Assembly (NCBI GenBank): GCA_030538115.1
Contig: JAUNUP010000016.1
Span: forward strand, 1-64,000
Length of the DNA: 64,000 nt
Direction: 5' to 3'
Source: Dermatophilus congolensis
GTDB lineage: Bacteria > Actinomycetota > Actinomycetes > Actinomycetales > Dermatophilaceae
The notes under the pieces are model-generated. The model was not told where the DNA came from, made no database searches, and worked only from the letters and a program-made list of their open reading frames with translations. Below, in pieces: positions 26,510 through 37,820 of the stretch. Position 1 is the stretch's first letter, and each line of letters begins with the position of its first letter. A program made the translations under genes and the position numbers.

Positions 26510-27927
26510 AAAGAGACCTCCGACATGAGTTCGGTCAGCGCCTCGGGCACGAACTGGGCGAGCCGCTCGATGTCGGCCATGATCGCCCGATCTCCGTTGA
26601 GCCCGAAGAAGACACTCCCATCGTACGAAGTCAGTCCCACGGCCAATGCTTGGCCCGCGGCGAGCGGCGTCACGGGGTAGCTGCCGACCATGCGGGCCCG
26701 GCCCACGTACAGCGGATGCTGCGGACCGGGCGCGTTGGTGATGACGAGGTTGAAGACCCGCCGCGACATGGCACCGGCCATCCGCACACCCAGGTGGTGC
26801 AGGGTGGGCGGCGCGAAACCCGCGAGGCCGGCGAGGGTGTCCGCGCCGAGCGCCCCGCCTCCTGCCACCTGCCGACGCATGTCGTAGCTGATGCGACGCA
26901 GCCGTGCCAGGGCCTGCGGTTCTCCGATCGGCAGGTCGATGACGCAGGCGATGAGGCGGTCGGCGAGCCCCACGGTGTGGGCGTGTGTGCCCTCACCGAC
27001 ACTCACTGGGACCAGGGCTTTCACCCGCGAGCGCGAGTGTACGGGCTCGCCGCGGTTGAGCAGCCACGCGCGCACGGCCCCTGCGACGACGGTGAGGATC
27101 ACGTCGTTGACCGTCACTCCGTCGCCGAGCGGCCCGTCGGCCACGGCCTCGCGGATACGCCGGTAGGCGTCGAGGTCGGTGCGCAGGAACGACACGCGCC
27201 GCGATCCTCCGACCTTGGCGTTGAGGGGGCTCGGCGGAGCGGGGTCGGCGGTGGTGCGCGCCAGCGTCGATACGACTCCCGCCGCCTGGTTACCGATCTG
27301 CAACGCGGCGGCCGCAACGCCGCGTACGCCTCCCTTGACGTTGCGGATCATCACGCCCGGACCGCCGAAGTACTCCAGCCCGGCCGACGCCAGCAGCGCC
27401 AGGTCGCTCGGCTCGGAGGGGGCTTCGCGCTCCTGCGGCTCCGGCGCCTCACGCGGCTCCGGGTCGAGCAGCAGGTGGGCGATGTCGATGGAGTTCACGC
27501 CGTCGACCAGCGCCTGGTGCGTCTTGGTGACGAGCGCGACCTTGCCGTCCTCCAACCCCTCCACGAGGTACAGCTCCCACAGCGGATGCCGCCGGTCGAG
27601 CGGGCGGTTGAGGGTGCGCGCCGCGAACTCGCCCAGTTGTTCCAGACCACCGGGCCCCGGAAGCGCGGCGCGGCGCACGTGGTAGCTGAGGTCGAACGCC
27701 GCGTCGTCGACCCAGACCGGGCCCGAGAGGCGCAACGGCATCTCGCGCACGCGCTGCCGGTAGCGGGGCACCTCGTCGATCCGTGACGCGACCAGGCGCA
27801 TCACCTCATCGAGGTCGAATCCTTCGGTGGGCGGGTCGAGCACGAGCGCCGACCCGGCGTTCATCGCCGTCGAGGGATCCTCGAGGTAGAGGAACGACGC
27901 ATCCAGGGGCGTGAGGTGATCCAACAC
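26506..27927 (-). CDS. WS/DGAT family acyltransferase with altered active-site motif
   Basis: A 473-residue protein of the wax ester synthase / acyl-CoA:diacylglycerol acyltransferase family, recognisable from LDHLTPLDASFLYLED at the start, PLDRRHPLWELYLVEGL, and GDGVTVNDVILTVVAGAVRAWL. The active-site motif HHxxxDG reads HQALVDG (residues 137-143): the second, catalytic histidine is Gln138. A small conserved subset of actinobacterial homologues shows the same change, so loss of acyl transfer or a different mechanism is likely. The GTG at 27927 gives the family N-terminus. It lies 10 nt after the ATPase gene's stop. Confidence 0.85.
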   Translation of the reverse strand: MLDHLTPLDASFLYLEDPSTAMNAGSALVLDPPTEGFDLDEVMRLVASRIDEVPRYRQRVREMPLRLSGPVWVDDAAFDLSYHVRRAALPGPGGLEQLGEFAARTLNRPLDRRHPLWELYLVEGLEDGKVALVTKTHQALVDGVNSIDIAHLLLDPEPREAPEPQEREAPSEPSDLALLASAGLEYFGGPGVMIRNVKGGVRGVAAAALQIGNQAAGVVSTLARTTADPAPPSPLNAKVGGSRRVSFLRTDLDAYRRIREAVADGPLGDGVTVNDVILTVVAGAVRAWLLNRGEPVHSRSRVKALVPVSVGEGTHAHTVGLADRLIACVIDLPIGEPQALARLRRISYDMRRQVAGGGALGADTLAGLAGFAPPTLHHLGVRMAGAMSRRVFNLVITNAPGPQHPLYVGRARMVGSYPVTPLAAGQALAVGLTSYDGSVFFGLNGDRAIMADIERLAQFVPEALTELMSEVSL

Positions 27928-27937
27928 CGCGCCATCG

Positions 27938-29275
27938 TCACACGAAACCGCGGCGCGGTACGAGCACACGGGCCAGGTTGTCGAGCGCCTCCGCCAGGCG
28001 CGAGCCCGGAGCAGCGCTCGTGGGAGGCAGCCCGCTGCTGGCAGAGGCGGCCACCGCACGCTCGTCGTAGGGCAACTGATGCAGGCTCACCTCGGCCCGA
28101 AGCCGACGCCACGACTGCGCCCTGCGCTCGACGAGCACGTCGGCCGTGGTGGCCGTACGGGGGCGCCGGCTCGCCGCAGTCTCCTCCTCCTCGGAGGGGG
28201 CGGGCAGCCGCACCTGGTTGAGCACGACATGCGCCGGCGAGCCGCCGATCGACCGCAATTCGAGCAGTCCGGCCTCGAGCCGGGCCAGGCCGATGCCGTC
28301 GTCGCGACCCACCACGACGATCTCGTCGGCAGCGCTCAAGGCAGCCAGCGTGACGGCGTTGCGGCGCGGCGCGTAGGTGTCATAGCTCAACTCGGGGTCG
28401 TCCTCGAGACAGAAGCCGCAGTCGACCACGGTCACCCGGGCCAGGTCGCGCGACAGGCCCAGCACGTTCTCGAAGGAGGCGGGTCGCACCTCGGTCCATC
28501 GGTCGGCCGACGCGATGCCGGTGAGCACACGTAGCCGCGGCTCCACCTCGACCGACAGGTCGGCCAGAACGGGCACGTTGAGCGCCCCCCTGTCGGCGGC
28601 TCGGGAAGCCGCCACTAGGCCCGGCGACTCGTCGAGCAGCGACAGCGTGATCGCCTGCGATCCGCCGTAGACGTCGGCGTCGATGAGCAGTGTCTCCAGG
28701 CCGCGACGCGCGAAAGCGCCGGCGACGCCCGCCGCCACGGTCGACCGGCCCGGCGCTCCGGTCGGGCCCCACACGGCGATGAGCTTGCGCCGGGCCACCC
28801 CGTAGACGAGCGGCAGCGACGACGGCGACACCTGCCGCCACACGACACCGGAGAGGTTGTCGGGCACAGCGCCACCGAACGACGCCCGCAGCGGATCGTG
28901 GGGGGCGCGAGGCGGCTTCACGTGCGCCTCGACGTCACGCAGGGCGCGGCCCACCGCCTCCGGAGAGCTGTCGGTGAAGATGCGCGCGTCGACGCCCATG
29001 CGTCGCAGGCGCTTACTGGCCTCGGTGTCGCCCGCGGCGACGACCCCGATCACGCCCAGGCCGTGCCCACGCAATGTCGAGACGGTGGGCCGGTCGAATC
29101 CGGGCAGGTCTGCGGCGACGACGATCACGTCGCCGAGCCTCGCTTCCGCGGCCGCGAGCACCGAGGCGAGATCGTCGCATTCGACGGCGATCTCGACGCT
29201 GTCGGCAGCGCCGAGCGTCGATCGCAACTGCTGTACCTCGCCCGCGAGGACTATCCGCGCCCGCTCGTGGTTCAC
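27938..29275 (-). CDS. CpaE/Ssd-like protein: pseudo-receiver domain plus MinD/ParA-type ATPase
   Basis: A 445-residue protein. Residues about 1-140 look like a receiver-type domain (VIVVAADLPGFDRPTVSTLRG). Residues about 175-430 are a SIMIBI ATPase domain: P-loop WGPTGAPGRSTVAAGVA, LLIDADVYGG, VTVVDCGF. The P-loop lysine is replaced by arginine (GAPGRST), which differs from canonical ParA/MinD. The layout fits actinobacterial CpaE/septum-site-determining (Ssd) proteins, but no Tad pilus genes are nearby. The start GTG 29275 follows GGGGAA. It is probably co-transcribed with the acyltransferase and DUF6912 genes. Confidence 0.75.
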   Translation of the reverse strand: MNHERARIVLAGEVQQLRSTLGAADSVEIAVECDDLASVLAAAEARLGDVIVVAADLPGFDRPTVSTLRGHGLGVIGVVAAGDTEASKRLRRMGVDARIFTDSSPEAVGRALRDVEAHVKPPRAPHDPLRASFGGAVPDNLSGVVWRQVSPSSLPLVYGVARRKLIAVWGPTGAPGRSTVAAGVAGAFARRGLETLLIDADVYGGSQAITLSLLDESPGLVAASRAADRGALNVPVLADLSVEVEPRLRVLTGIASADRWTEVRPASFENVLGLSRDLARVTVVDCGFCLEDDPELSYDTYAPRRNAVTLAALSAADEIVVVGRDDGIGLARLEAGLLELRSIGGSPAHVVLNQVRLPAPSEEEETAASRRPRTATTADVLVERRAQSWRRLRAEVSLHQLPYDERAVAASASSGLPPTSAAPGSRLAEALDNLARVLVPRRGFV

Positions 29276-29331
29276 CGGCGTTCCCCAGCCCTTTCCGCAC
29301 GCGGGCAGCACGACACGGGCAGCCCTTTACC

Positions 29332-29354
29332 AACCGGTGAACCGGTTATCCACA
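29332..29354. promoter_or_regulatory. Perfect palindrome and DnaA-box-like site between divergent genes
   Basis: AACCGGT (29332-29338), GA, ACCGGTT (29341-29347) is an exact 7+2+7 inverted repeat. It overlaps TTATCCACA (29346-29354), a perfect match to the DnaA box. It sits between the divergent ATPase gene and the BldC-like gene, so it could control either. Confidence 0.45.
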
Positions 29355-29489
29355 GCCGCGAAATCGTCCGACCCTGCAGGTCTTCCCCTGGACTAAACTC
29401 GCGTCGGTCGACACTCTACGGACAGCCGTCACACCCACATCCGCTGTTCACGAGGGCCGAACCCACCGCACCGAGCGAAGGAGCACCCC

Positions 29490-29735
29490 ATGGCACCCCG
29501 GTTCCTGCTCCTGTCGGACGTGTGCGAGATCCTCAACATCTCCTCCGCACAGGCCTACGCGCTCGTGCGCAGCGGAGACCTGCCGGCGATCCGCATCGGC
29601 GGGCGCGGCCAATGGCGCGTCGAGACAAGCGAACTCGAGGCGTTCATTCAGCGCATGTACGAGCAGACCCGGGCTTATCTCGCTGATGCGGAGGCCGAGC
29701 CCGAGGCAGCCCCGGTGGAAGACGACGTCCGCTGA
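29490..29735 (+). CDS. BldC-like / excisionase-fold DNA-binding protein
   Basis: An 81-residue protein with one winged helix-turn-helix of the MerR/excisionase type: RFLLLSDVCEILNISSAQ, AYALVRSGDLPAIRI, then the wing GGRGQWRVETSELEAFIQRMY. An acidic tail follows. Small proteins of this kind next to the gene that follows resemble the Streptomyces bldC locus, where BldC is a developmental regulator that binds DNA cooperatively. GAAGGAG precedes the ATG. The 3' end overlaps the convergent gene by 61 nt. Confidence 0.8.
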   Translation: MAPRFLLLSDVCEILNISSAQAYALVRSGDLPAIRIGGRGQWRVETSELEAFIQRMYEQTRAYLADAEAEPEAAPVEDDVR

Positions 29736-30280
29736 TCCACGTCGGTGGTCACCGCGACCACACCGCGATACGGGATGACGCGCGTCGCCAGCACATTGCC
29801 GCCGCGGCGAGGCACGTCGAGCGGGTGCTGCGCCAGTTCGAAGAAGTCGGCCCCGACGATGTCGATCGTGCCGGTGCGCACCCGTCGCAGTTCATCCTCG
29901 ACGATGACGCCGACCCGGTGGCGGGCCAGAACCCGCAGGGCGTGACCGAGAGACAACAGACGGCGGGGGTCGGAGGGGGCCGCCACCGAACGTCCGAGCC
30001 CGCTCACCTCGATGATCGCGTGAATCGGTACGAGCACCTCGCCGCGATGTCTCTCGTCGACGACCAGCCAATCGGCCCCGGCGTCGATCAGTTCGCCGCG
30101 GATGAGTCGGCCACCGCGTAGGAGCAGTTCGATCCGTCCGTCGTTGGCGCGCAGTCGATCCGACAACTCCACGCGGGCCAGTTCACGTCTGACCCGATCA
30201 GCGATCTCGGACTCTCTGCTCGCCCGCTCGTGTTCGTCGACCATTCCCTCAAGGTCGGCGAACAAGCGCTCCCACCGCAT
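29675..30280 (-). CDS. Conserved actinobacterial protein of unknown function beside the BldC-like gene
   Basis: A 201-residue protein. The N-terminal third is charged helix (MRWERLFADLEGMVDEHERASRES), then beta-rich sequence (RIELLLRGGRLIRGELIDAGADWLVV) with a Sm-like or barrel feel, and a Ser/Ala-rich tail. The ATG at 30280 follows GAGAGGGGGG. The last 20 codons lie antisense to the end of the BldC-like gene. The pairing of these two genes recurs in Actinobacteria, to my knowledge without an assigned function. No signal peptide or membrane helix. Confidence 0.65.
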   Translation of the reverse strand: MRWERLFADLEGMVDEHERASRESEIADRVRRELARVELSDRLRANDGRIELLLRGGRLIRGELIDAGADWLVVDERHRGEVLVPIHAIIEVSGLGRSVAAPSDPRRLLSLGHALRVLARHRVGVIVEDELRRVRTGTIDIVGADFFELAQHPLDVPRRGGNVLATRVIPYRGVVAVTTDVDQRTSSSTGAASGSASASAR

Positions 30281-30388
30281 AGGCCCCCCTCTCGTCACCA
30301 GGTACCACCCAACAAGCCGAGGCCGCCCCACAGCAACCAAAGGCCACTCACACGCTCCGCGACGATATCCACAGATTCATATCAACCG

Positions 30389-30418
30389 TTACCAAACGAC
30401 ATCAAACGGCCTTAAAGT
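30389..30418 (+). promoter_or_regulatory. Candidate promoter of the Rv3235-like gene
   Basis: TTACCA (30389-30394) and TAAAGT (30413-30418) are spaced by 18 nt in a locally AT-rich stretch, 50 nt upstream of the ATG at 30468. Each box matches the sigma-70 consensus at 4 of 6 positions. Confidence 0.35.
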
Positions 30419-30467
30419 CTCTCTGACCCGACTGTGAGACCGGCCCTGCGCCGGAGGGGAGGCAACG

Positions 30468-31115
30468 ATGACCGCCGCCACGACACTGATGACACCGGCA
30501 CCCGCGAGCTCGACGACCCCGGAGACTCTCGCGAGCCCGGCGGCCGGGCCGCGGATGACGCCGATGGAATTTCCTGCGTCGCCTCCCCTCACGCTCCAAC
30601 CGGAGCCGACCACACCGCGCTGGCGCGTCCGCCCGGTACCGAGCCGCACCCCTCTCCCGATCGCGCTCGTACCCGACCCTGTCGCCGACGTGGTGCAGGA
30701 GACCCTCGACTTCGAACTCCCCCGCACCCGCACGCATCTGTGTCTCCTGCCCGAGGCCACCGACACGGCACCGGCGCTGACACCTCTGGCTCATTTGCCC
30801 GACGCCGAAGACTTCTCTGCCCGCATCGCTGTGACGCTCATGGAGGTGATCGCCGGGCGCCGACCCATCACGCACATCGGACGGGTCACCAGCCCCGAGG
30901 TGTACGCCTCACTCGAACGGCGGCGCATGGGCGGGCGCGCCTGCGACGTGCGCATGCGACCCGTGCGCGTCCGTCGCGTGGTCGGCGGTTCGCCGCGCGA
31001 GGGCGTTTTCGACGCTGCCGTCGTCGTCGACGACCGCAGCCGCGTGCGCGCGATGGCGATACGGCTCCTCGGTATCGACGGGCGTTGGCTCGTCACCGAA
31101 CTGCGGCTCACCTGA
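30468..31115 (+). CDS. Rv3235 family protein
   Basis: A 215-residue protein. The first 65 residues are a disordered Pro/Thr/Ala-rich segment. The C-terminal half is conserved: FSARIAVTLMEVIAGRRPITHIGRVTSPEVYASLERRR, then a beta-rich end (VFDAAVVVDDRSRVRAMAIRLLGIDGRWLVTELRLT). Its location beside secA and in the opposite direction is the same as Rv3235 relative to the secA1 block in mycobacteria. Function unknown. GGAGGGGAGG precedes the ATG. Confidence 0.8.
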   Translation: MTAATTLMTPAPASSTTPETLASPAAGPRMTPMEFPASPPLTLQPEPTTPRWRVRPVPSRTPLPIALVPDPVADVVQETLDFELPRTRTHLCLLPEATDTAPALTPLAHLPDAEDFSARIAVTLMEVIAGRRPITHIGRVTSPEVYASLERRRMGGRACDVRMRPVRVRRVVGGSPREGVFDAAVVVDDRSRVRAMAIRLLGIDGRWLVTELRLT

Positions 31116-31136
31116 GCCGCGGATCACCCTCCGGAC

Positions 31137-31179
31137 GACGAAGGCGGTGCCGCCCCTGGGGAGCGACACCGCCTTCGTC
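31137..31179. terminator. Terminator between Rv3235-like gene and secA
   Basis: A perfect 13-bp stem (31137-31149, GACGAAGGCGGTG, with 31167-31179) and 17-nt loop are followed on the plus strand by GGGTGTTTTCTC. It can act for both convergent genes. Confidence 0.75.
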
Positions 31180-31191
31180 TCGGGTGTTTTC

Positions 31192-33939
<2,748 letters not shown>

Positions 33940-34255
33940 TGACTCTCCTGATCATGGGCGACCTGCACTGGCTGCGCAGCCCGCACGGTGGACTCGGCGA
34001 CGCGAAGCCGAACCTCCTCCGCGTCACACCGCCGACCCTGCCGATCGCACGGCTGGGCACCCCACCGGCGACGGTGTACTCCTTCAAGGCTAAACGGTGT
34101 TCGCGCCTGTTTCGTTCACGGATCCATCCGTGCCGCGCTCCGATTCGGGTTGTTCGGGCAGTTCGGCCTGTTCGGGCCTCCCGACGCACGCACGCGCCCG
34201 GGCATGGCCGTGGCGGCCACCCCCTCGCGGGAGTGGCCGCCACGTGATCGTCGGA
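33940..34255. other. Intergenic region between hpf and secA with terminator-like hairpin
   Basis: The 316 bp hold no credible gene. A perfect 12-bp inverted repeat (34209-34220, CGTGGCGGCCAC, with 34233-34244) lies just past the hpf stop and probably ends its transcript. Around 34147-34176 the short direct repeat TTCGGGC / TTCGGCC occurs several times. The secA promoter should lie in the left part, but no convincing -35/-10 pair stands out. Confidence 0.55.
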
Positions 34256-34915
34256 TCAGCCCGCCTGCTCGGCAGGCAGTTCGTCGGTGATCTCCAGATG
34301 GATCACGCCGTAGTCCCAGCCCCGGCGCCGGTAGACGACGCTCGGACGGCCGGTGTCTTTGTCCTGGTACAAGAAGAAGTCGTGACCGACCAGCTCCATG
34401 CTGTAGAGCGCCTGGTCGAGCGACATCGGAGTCGAGCTGTGCACCTTCTCGCGCACGTGGATCGGCGAATCACCCGAGGCGCCCAGCTTGGCGTCCATCT
34501 CGTCCAGCTCGTCGGTCTCTGCCACGTCCGCGGCGGGCTCACTGCCGTTGGAGCCGAGTTTCGCGACCGCGAGGTCTGCAGTCGCCGCGTCGATGTCGGG
34601 ACCGGAACGCCGCTTCACCTTCTTCTTGGTGTTCGCGCGGCGGATCCGCTCGGAGAGTTTGTCGAGCGCCAGGTCCAGCGCCGAGTACTTGTCGTCCGCA
34701 TAGGCTTCGGCTCGAAGGATCGGCCCCTTGGCGATGCACGTGATCTCTACACGCTCGCTGCCCTTGGGGGCGCCTCGGCTCGTTTCCTCACTGACTACGA
34801 CCTCTACGCGTTGGGTCCGGGGTGCGTACTGCTCGATCTTGGTGAGCTTCTCGCCGCACAGGCGGCGGAATCGCTCGGAGACCTGGACGTGGCGCGCGGT
34901 GACGGTCAGTTCCAT
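34256..34915 (-). CDS. hpf: Ribosome hibernation promoting factor, long form
   Basis: A 219-residue protein that dimerises 70S ribosomes into 100S particles in stationary phase. The N-terminal domain (residues 1-100) starts MELTVTARHVQVSERFRRL, with the conserved DKYSALDLALDKLSERIRR. A variable acidic linker follows, then the C-terminal dimerisation domain (SSTPMSLDQALYSMELVGHDFFLYQDKDTGRPSVVYRR). The ATG at 34915 has AGGAGG 6 nt upstream. The homologue Rv3241c holds the same place next to secA1. Confidence 0.95.
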   Translation of the reverse strand: MELTVTARHVQVSERFRRLCGEKLTKIEQYAPRTQRVEVVVSEETSRGAPKGSERVEITCIAKGPILRAEAYADDKYSALDLALDKLSERIRRANTKKKVKRRSGPDIDAATADLAVAKLGSNGSEPAADVAETDELDEMDAKLGASGDSPIHVREKVHSSTPMSLDQALYSMELVGHDFFLYQDKDTGRPSVVYRRRGWDYGVIHLEITDELPAEQAG

Positions 34916-35132
34916 GAGAACCTCCTGGGATGAGTCGCGGACTCGCACTCTGCTCGGAAGCACGACCTCGGTCGTGTGTTCGGAGCGCTTGGTGTGGGGC
35001 CTGCGGGCCGTTCTCGGCCGGGAGCCCCGGAAAATCTCGCGTTCGCGAGTGGGGCATCACCTCTTTCCCAACTGTGTCGACACCCGCCGAAGGGGTGTGT
35101 CGATAAGGCAAACGGTAGATGACAAACCTGGG

Positions 35133-35963
35133 TTACGGGAGATGTAGCGGGTCGTGTCTGCGCGCCGGGGTGGCTGCGACCACGGCCGCGACGACCTGCC
35201 GAGCCCCGGCGGCACGTAGGGCTCGCGCAGCCTCCGCCAGTGTCGCCCCCGTCGTAGCGACATCGTCGACGATCACGACCGGAGGCCAGTCACTCGGCCC
35301 CACCTCTCCGATGCCCCTGACGTGCATCGATCCTTCGACGTTCTCGGCCCGCTCTTCTCGGCCGAGTCGTCGCTGATCGAGCACTCCCCCGGCGCTGCCC
35401 AGCAACCGCCGGGGCACCAGCGTGATCGGCAACGGCGCCGCGCTGGTCGTGTGCCCGTGGCGACCTGCTGCGGATGTCGACAACAGCTCGACGCCGTCTC
35501 GGAGAGCGACCCTCACGAGACCGTCCAACGGAACGTCACCGCGACGGTTCCGAGCCCGCCGCGTCGCGGGTACCGGGACGACGAGGACATGCTGGTCACC
35601 GCCACTCGAGGTGCGGCTCACGGCCGACGCCGCCGCTACGAGGGACGTGCGCAGCGCCGGGCCGAACAGGCGGGCGAGGTCGCGTCGCTCCTGGTCCTTG
35701 TAGGCCACGAGGCCGCGAGCGAGAGGTCCTGCGAACCAACCGGAGGCGTACGTGAGCGGTGCCGCGTCGTGGTCGAGCGGCACCGGGTGCGCCGGATTTC
35801 CGGGCAATCCACTCGCCGTCGCGCAGGCGGCGCACCACGCGTCGCCCGCCTGCCCGCACCCGCCGCACCGGAGCGGAAACGCCAACTCCCAGGCTTCGCG
35901 CAGGGCGCCCGTCACGGCGTCTACCGCGGCTGCCGGGTCACCGCGGACAGGGCGAAAAGCCAT
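35133..35963 (-). CDS. comF: ComF family phosphoribosyltransferase-like protein
   Basis: A 276-residue protein. Four cysteines near the N-terminus (Cys33, Cys36, Cys44, Cys47) form the zinc-ribbon typical of ComF. The C-terminal half is a type I phosphoribosyltransferase domain with the PRPP loop VVIVDDVATTGATLAEAARAL. In competent bacteria ComF helps DNA uptake; in Actinobacteria the role is unclear. The ATG at 35963 (MAFRPVRGDP) was chosen for its spacing from GGGTGGTGG. It lies downstream of lpqB by 105 nt. Confidence 0.88.
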   Translation of the reverse strand: MAFRPVRGDPAAAVDAVTGALREAWELAFPLRCGGCGQAGDAWCAACATASGLPGNPAHPVPLDHDAAPLTYASGWFAGPLARGLVAYKDQERRDLARLFGPALRTSLVAAASAVSRTSSGGDQHVLVVPVPATRRARNRRGDVPLDGLVRVALRDGVELLSTSAAGRHGHTTSAAPLPITLVPRRLLGSAGGVLDQRRLGREERAENVEGSMHVRGIGEVGPSDWPPVVIVDDVATTGATLAEAARALRAAGARQVVAAVVAATPARRHDPLHLP

Positions 35964-36068
35964 ACCACCACCCTGCACGATCCGGGCAGGTCACCGTGCG
36001 GGTCGTCCACAAGCGTCCACAGGCGTCCACCCGCCCAGATGCGCTGACCCCTGAGAAACGGCCGGGTG

Positions 36069-37820
36069 TCAGCGGGCAGGAACGATGACGTCAGAGGCCG
36101 AACCGACGCTCTGCCAACCGCTGCCCGCACGACGCACGACCTCGTTCGCCGTCGTCACACCAACGAGACCTCGATCGCCGCCGAGCGAGACCAGCGAGAC
36201 CAGCCCGGGGACGGGCGGCTGCTCGACCGTGTTGGCGCCGAGAGGCACCACCAGGGGCGTCTTCTCCGCTCCGGCCAACCGGGAGCCGACGACGCCCAAG
36301 GTATGGTCGTCGATCCATGCGACCGCATCGGCGACGGCGATGTCGCGGCCCACCGCCCATGGTGCACCGAGACCGAGCGGCCCGCGGCTGTCGTCACGCT
36401 CCACACCTGCCAGGTCGAGGTGCATGCGGCCGCTCGCCTCTTTGCTCAGCACGACCGCGCGGAACCCCTCTGGAGCCGGCTTCACCGACAGCACGGTGCG
36501 CCCCTTGAGCCAGTCGGCCACGAGACGGGTCGGCGCCACTCCCTGCACGCCCGCGGGAGGCAGCACCCAGATGGCGGGCGTGCCGTCCGAGGCCTTTCCG
36601 CCGACCCAGAGGTATCCGGCGTGGTCGTACGCGGGAGGAGTGGATGCCGTGCCCGGCAGGCGCGCGGCGCGCGAGGCACCGCCCACCCACCGCGCGAGCT
36701 GCCCGCTCTGAGGCGACACGGCGGCGACATCGCCCAGGTCGGCGGAGACGGCAACGTGCGTCCACGTCTCGGCGAGGCGCGGGAACGAGGGTAGGTCGGG
36801 TACCTCGACCACGCGCGGAAACGACGTCGAACTGATCGGTTCGAGCGCGTCGCCGATGCGTCGCAGCACGACCGCAGAGAGGGCGGGCGCGCCCTGAAAG
36901 CCGAGCTCGGCCGTGGTGCGGGGCAGGCCCTGGAAACCGCCGATGTCCAAGGGTCGACCGTCGACCATGAGCGAGACGTCGGTGACCTCGGGTACCTGGC
37001 GCATCGTGCGCAGCGCCTGCGCCCATGCCGCCCGGCGCGACGTGGCGTCCATGGCCAGAGCCCGTGGCGTCAAGTCGATCTGCGCGGCTGCTCCGGCAAC
37101 CGGAACGGCATCCACGGCCAGCTCGGTGCCAGCCGGGAAACCGCTGATCACAGCGGGCGCAAGATACTCGGGAGCGGGGTCGAGCAGTGCACGCGCGAGC
37201 GAGGTCGTCAACCCCGGTCCGACAGCGAAGCGCCGCCAGTCGGGCACCATCGTGTCGCCGCTTCGGCTCACGTAGGCGACCTGATACTGCCGGTAGGCGC
37301 GGTCGAAGTAGAACTGCGAGAGCCAGAGCCCGAATCCGTCGGGGAGACTGGCGATGCGCCACTCCCCGAATACCTGCTCCATGCCGATCTCGACCTCGCG
37401 CGTGGTGCCGACCGGCGACGCGGAGAATCGGCCGGCCGAGTCGAGGGCCGCCCCCTCCTGGATCGCCACCGTCACCTTGCTCCCACCCTCCGACACCGCG
37501 GTCTCGGGGCGGGCGGTGCCGGGGTACACGACCACGCTGCGCGGTCGCCACAACTGCGACGCATCGGGAGTCAGGTACGCGCGCGCGGCACGGTACCCGT
37601 CGTCGGCCGACCACTGGGCGGCGAGGAAACCCAGGACGATCTGTTCGGGCGACGCTCCCGGCCGGGGTGCCTCGAAGCCGAGCTTGATCGGAGGGGCCGC
37701 CGGCTGGTTGATCTGCAGGCCTTGCTCGACGGGCCCGGAGCTGGGCAGACCACAAGCTGCAGCTACCAGGGCGAACGTGATCGCACAGGCACCGGCAACC
37801 GCACGCCGCAACCGCCTCAC
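36069..37820 (-). CDS. lpqB: Lipoprotein LpqB
   Basis: A 583-residue lipoprotein with a basic start, a hydrophobic stretch and the lipobox LVAAAC (acylated Cys23). It is exported and anchored to the outer face of the membrane. The N-terminal GerMN-type domain (about residues 60-320) and C-terminal beta-propeller-like region fit LpqB, which modulates the MtrB kinase in mycobacteria and Streptomyces. Its GTG start overlaps the mtrB stop (GTGA, 37817-37820), so mtrA-mtrB-lpqB is one coupled operon. Confidence 0.94.
   Translation of the reverse strand: MRRLRRAVAGACAITFALVAAACGLPSSGPVEQGLQINQPAAPPIKLGFEAPRPGASPEQIVLGFLAAQWSADDGYRAARAYLTPDASQLWRPRSVVVYPGTARPETAVSEGGSKVTVAIQEGAALDSAGRFSASPVGTTREVEIGMEQVFGEWRIASLPDGFGLWLSQFYFDRAYRQYQVAYVSRSGDTMVPDWRRFAVGPGLTTSLARALLDPAPEYLAPAVISGFPAGTELAVDAVPVAGAAAQIDLTPRALAMDATSRRAAWAQALRTMRQVPEVTDVSLMVDGRPLDIGGFQGLPRTTAELGFQGAPALSAVVLRRIGDALEPISSTSFPRVVEVPDLPSFPRLAETWTHVAVSADLGDVAAVSPQSGQLARWVGGASRAARLPGTASTPPAYDHAGYLWVGGKASDGTPAIWVLPPAGVQGVAPTRLVADWLKGRTVLSVKPAPEGFRAVVLSKEASGRMHLDLAGVERDDSRGPLGLGAPWAVGRDIAVADAVAWIDDHTLGVVGSRLAGAEKTPLVVPLGANTVEQPPVPGLVSLVSLGGDRGLVGVTTANEVVRRAGSGWQSVGSASDVIVPAR

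Noticed and set aside
29346-29354. Replication origin suggested by a DnaA box
   Set aside because: Only one perfect TTATCCACA plus a weaker ATATCCACA near 30365; no cluster, no dnaA/dnaN/rpmH genes nearby.
33940-34255. Short plus-strand ORFs between hpf and secA
   Set aside because: Composition is Arg/Pro-rich as in random high-GC frames, there is no ribosome binding site, and the terminator hairpin lies within them.
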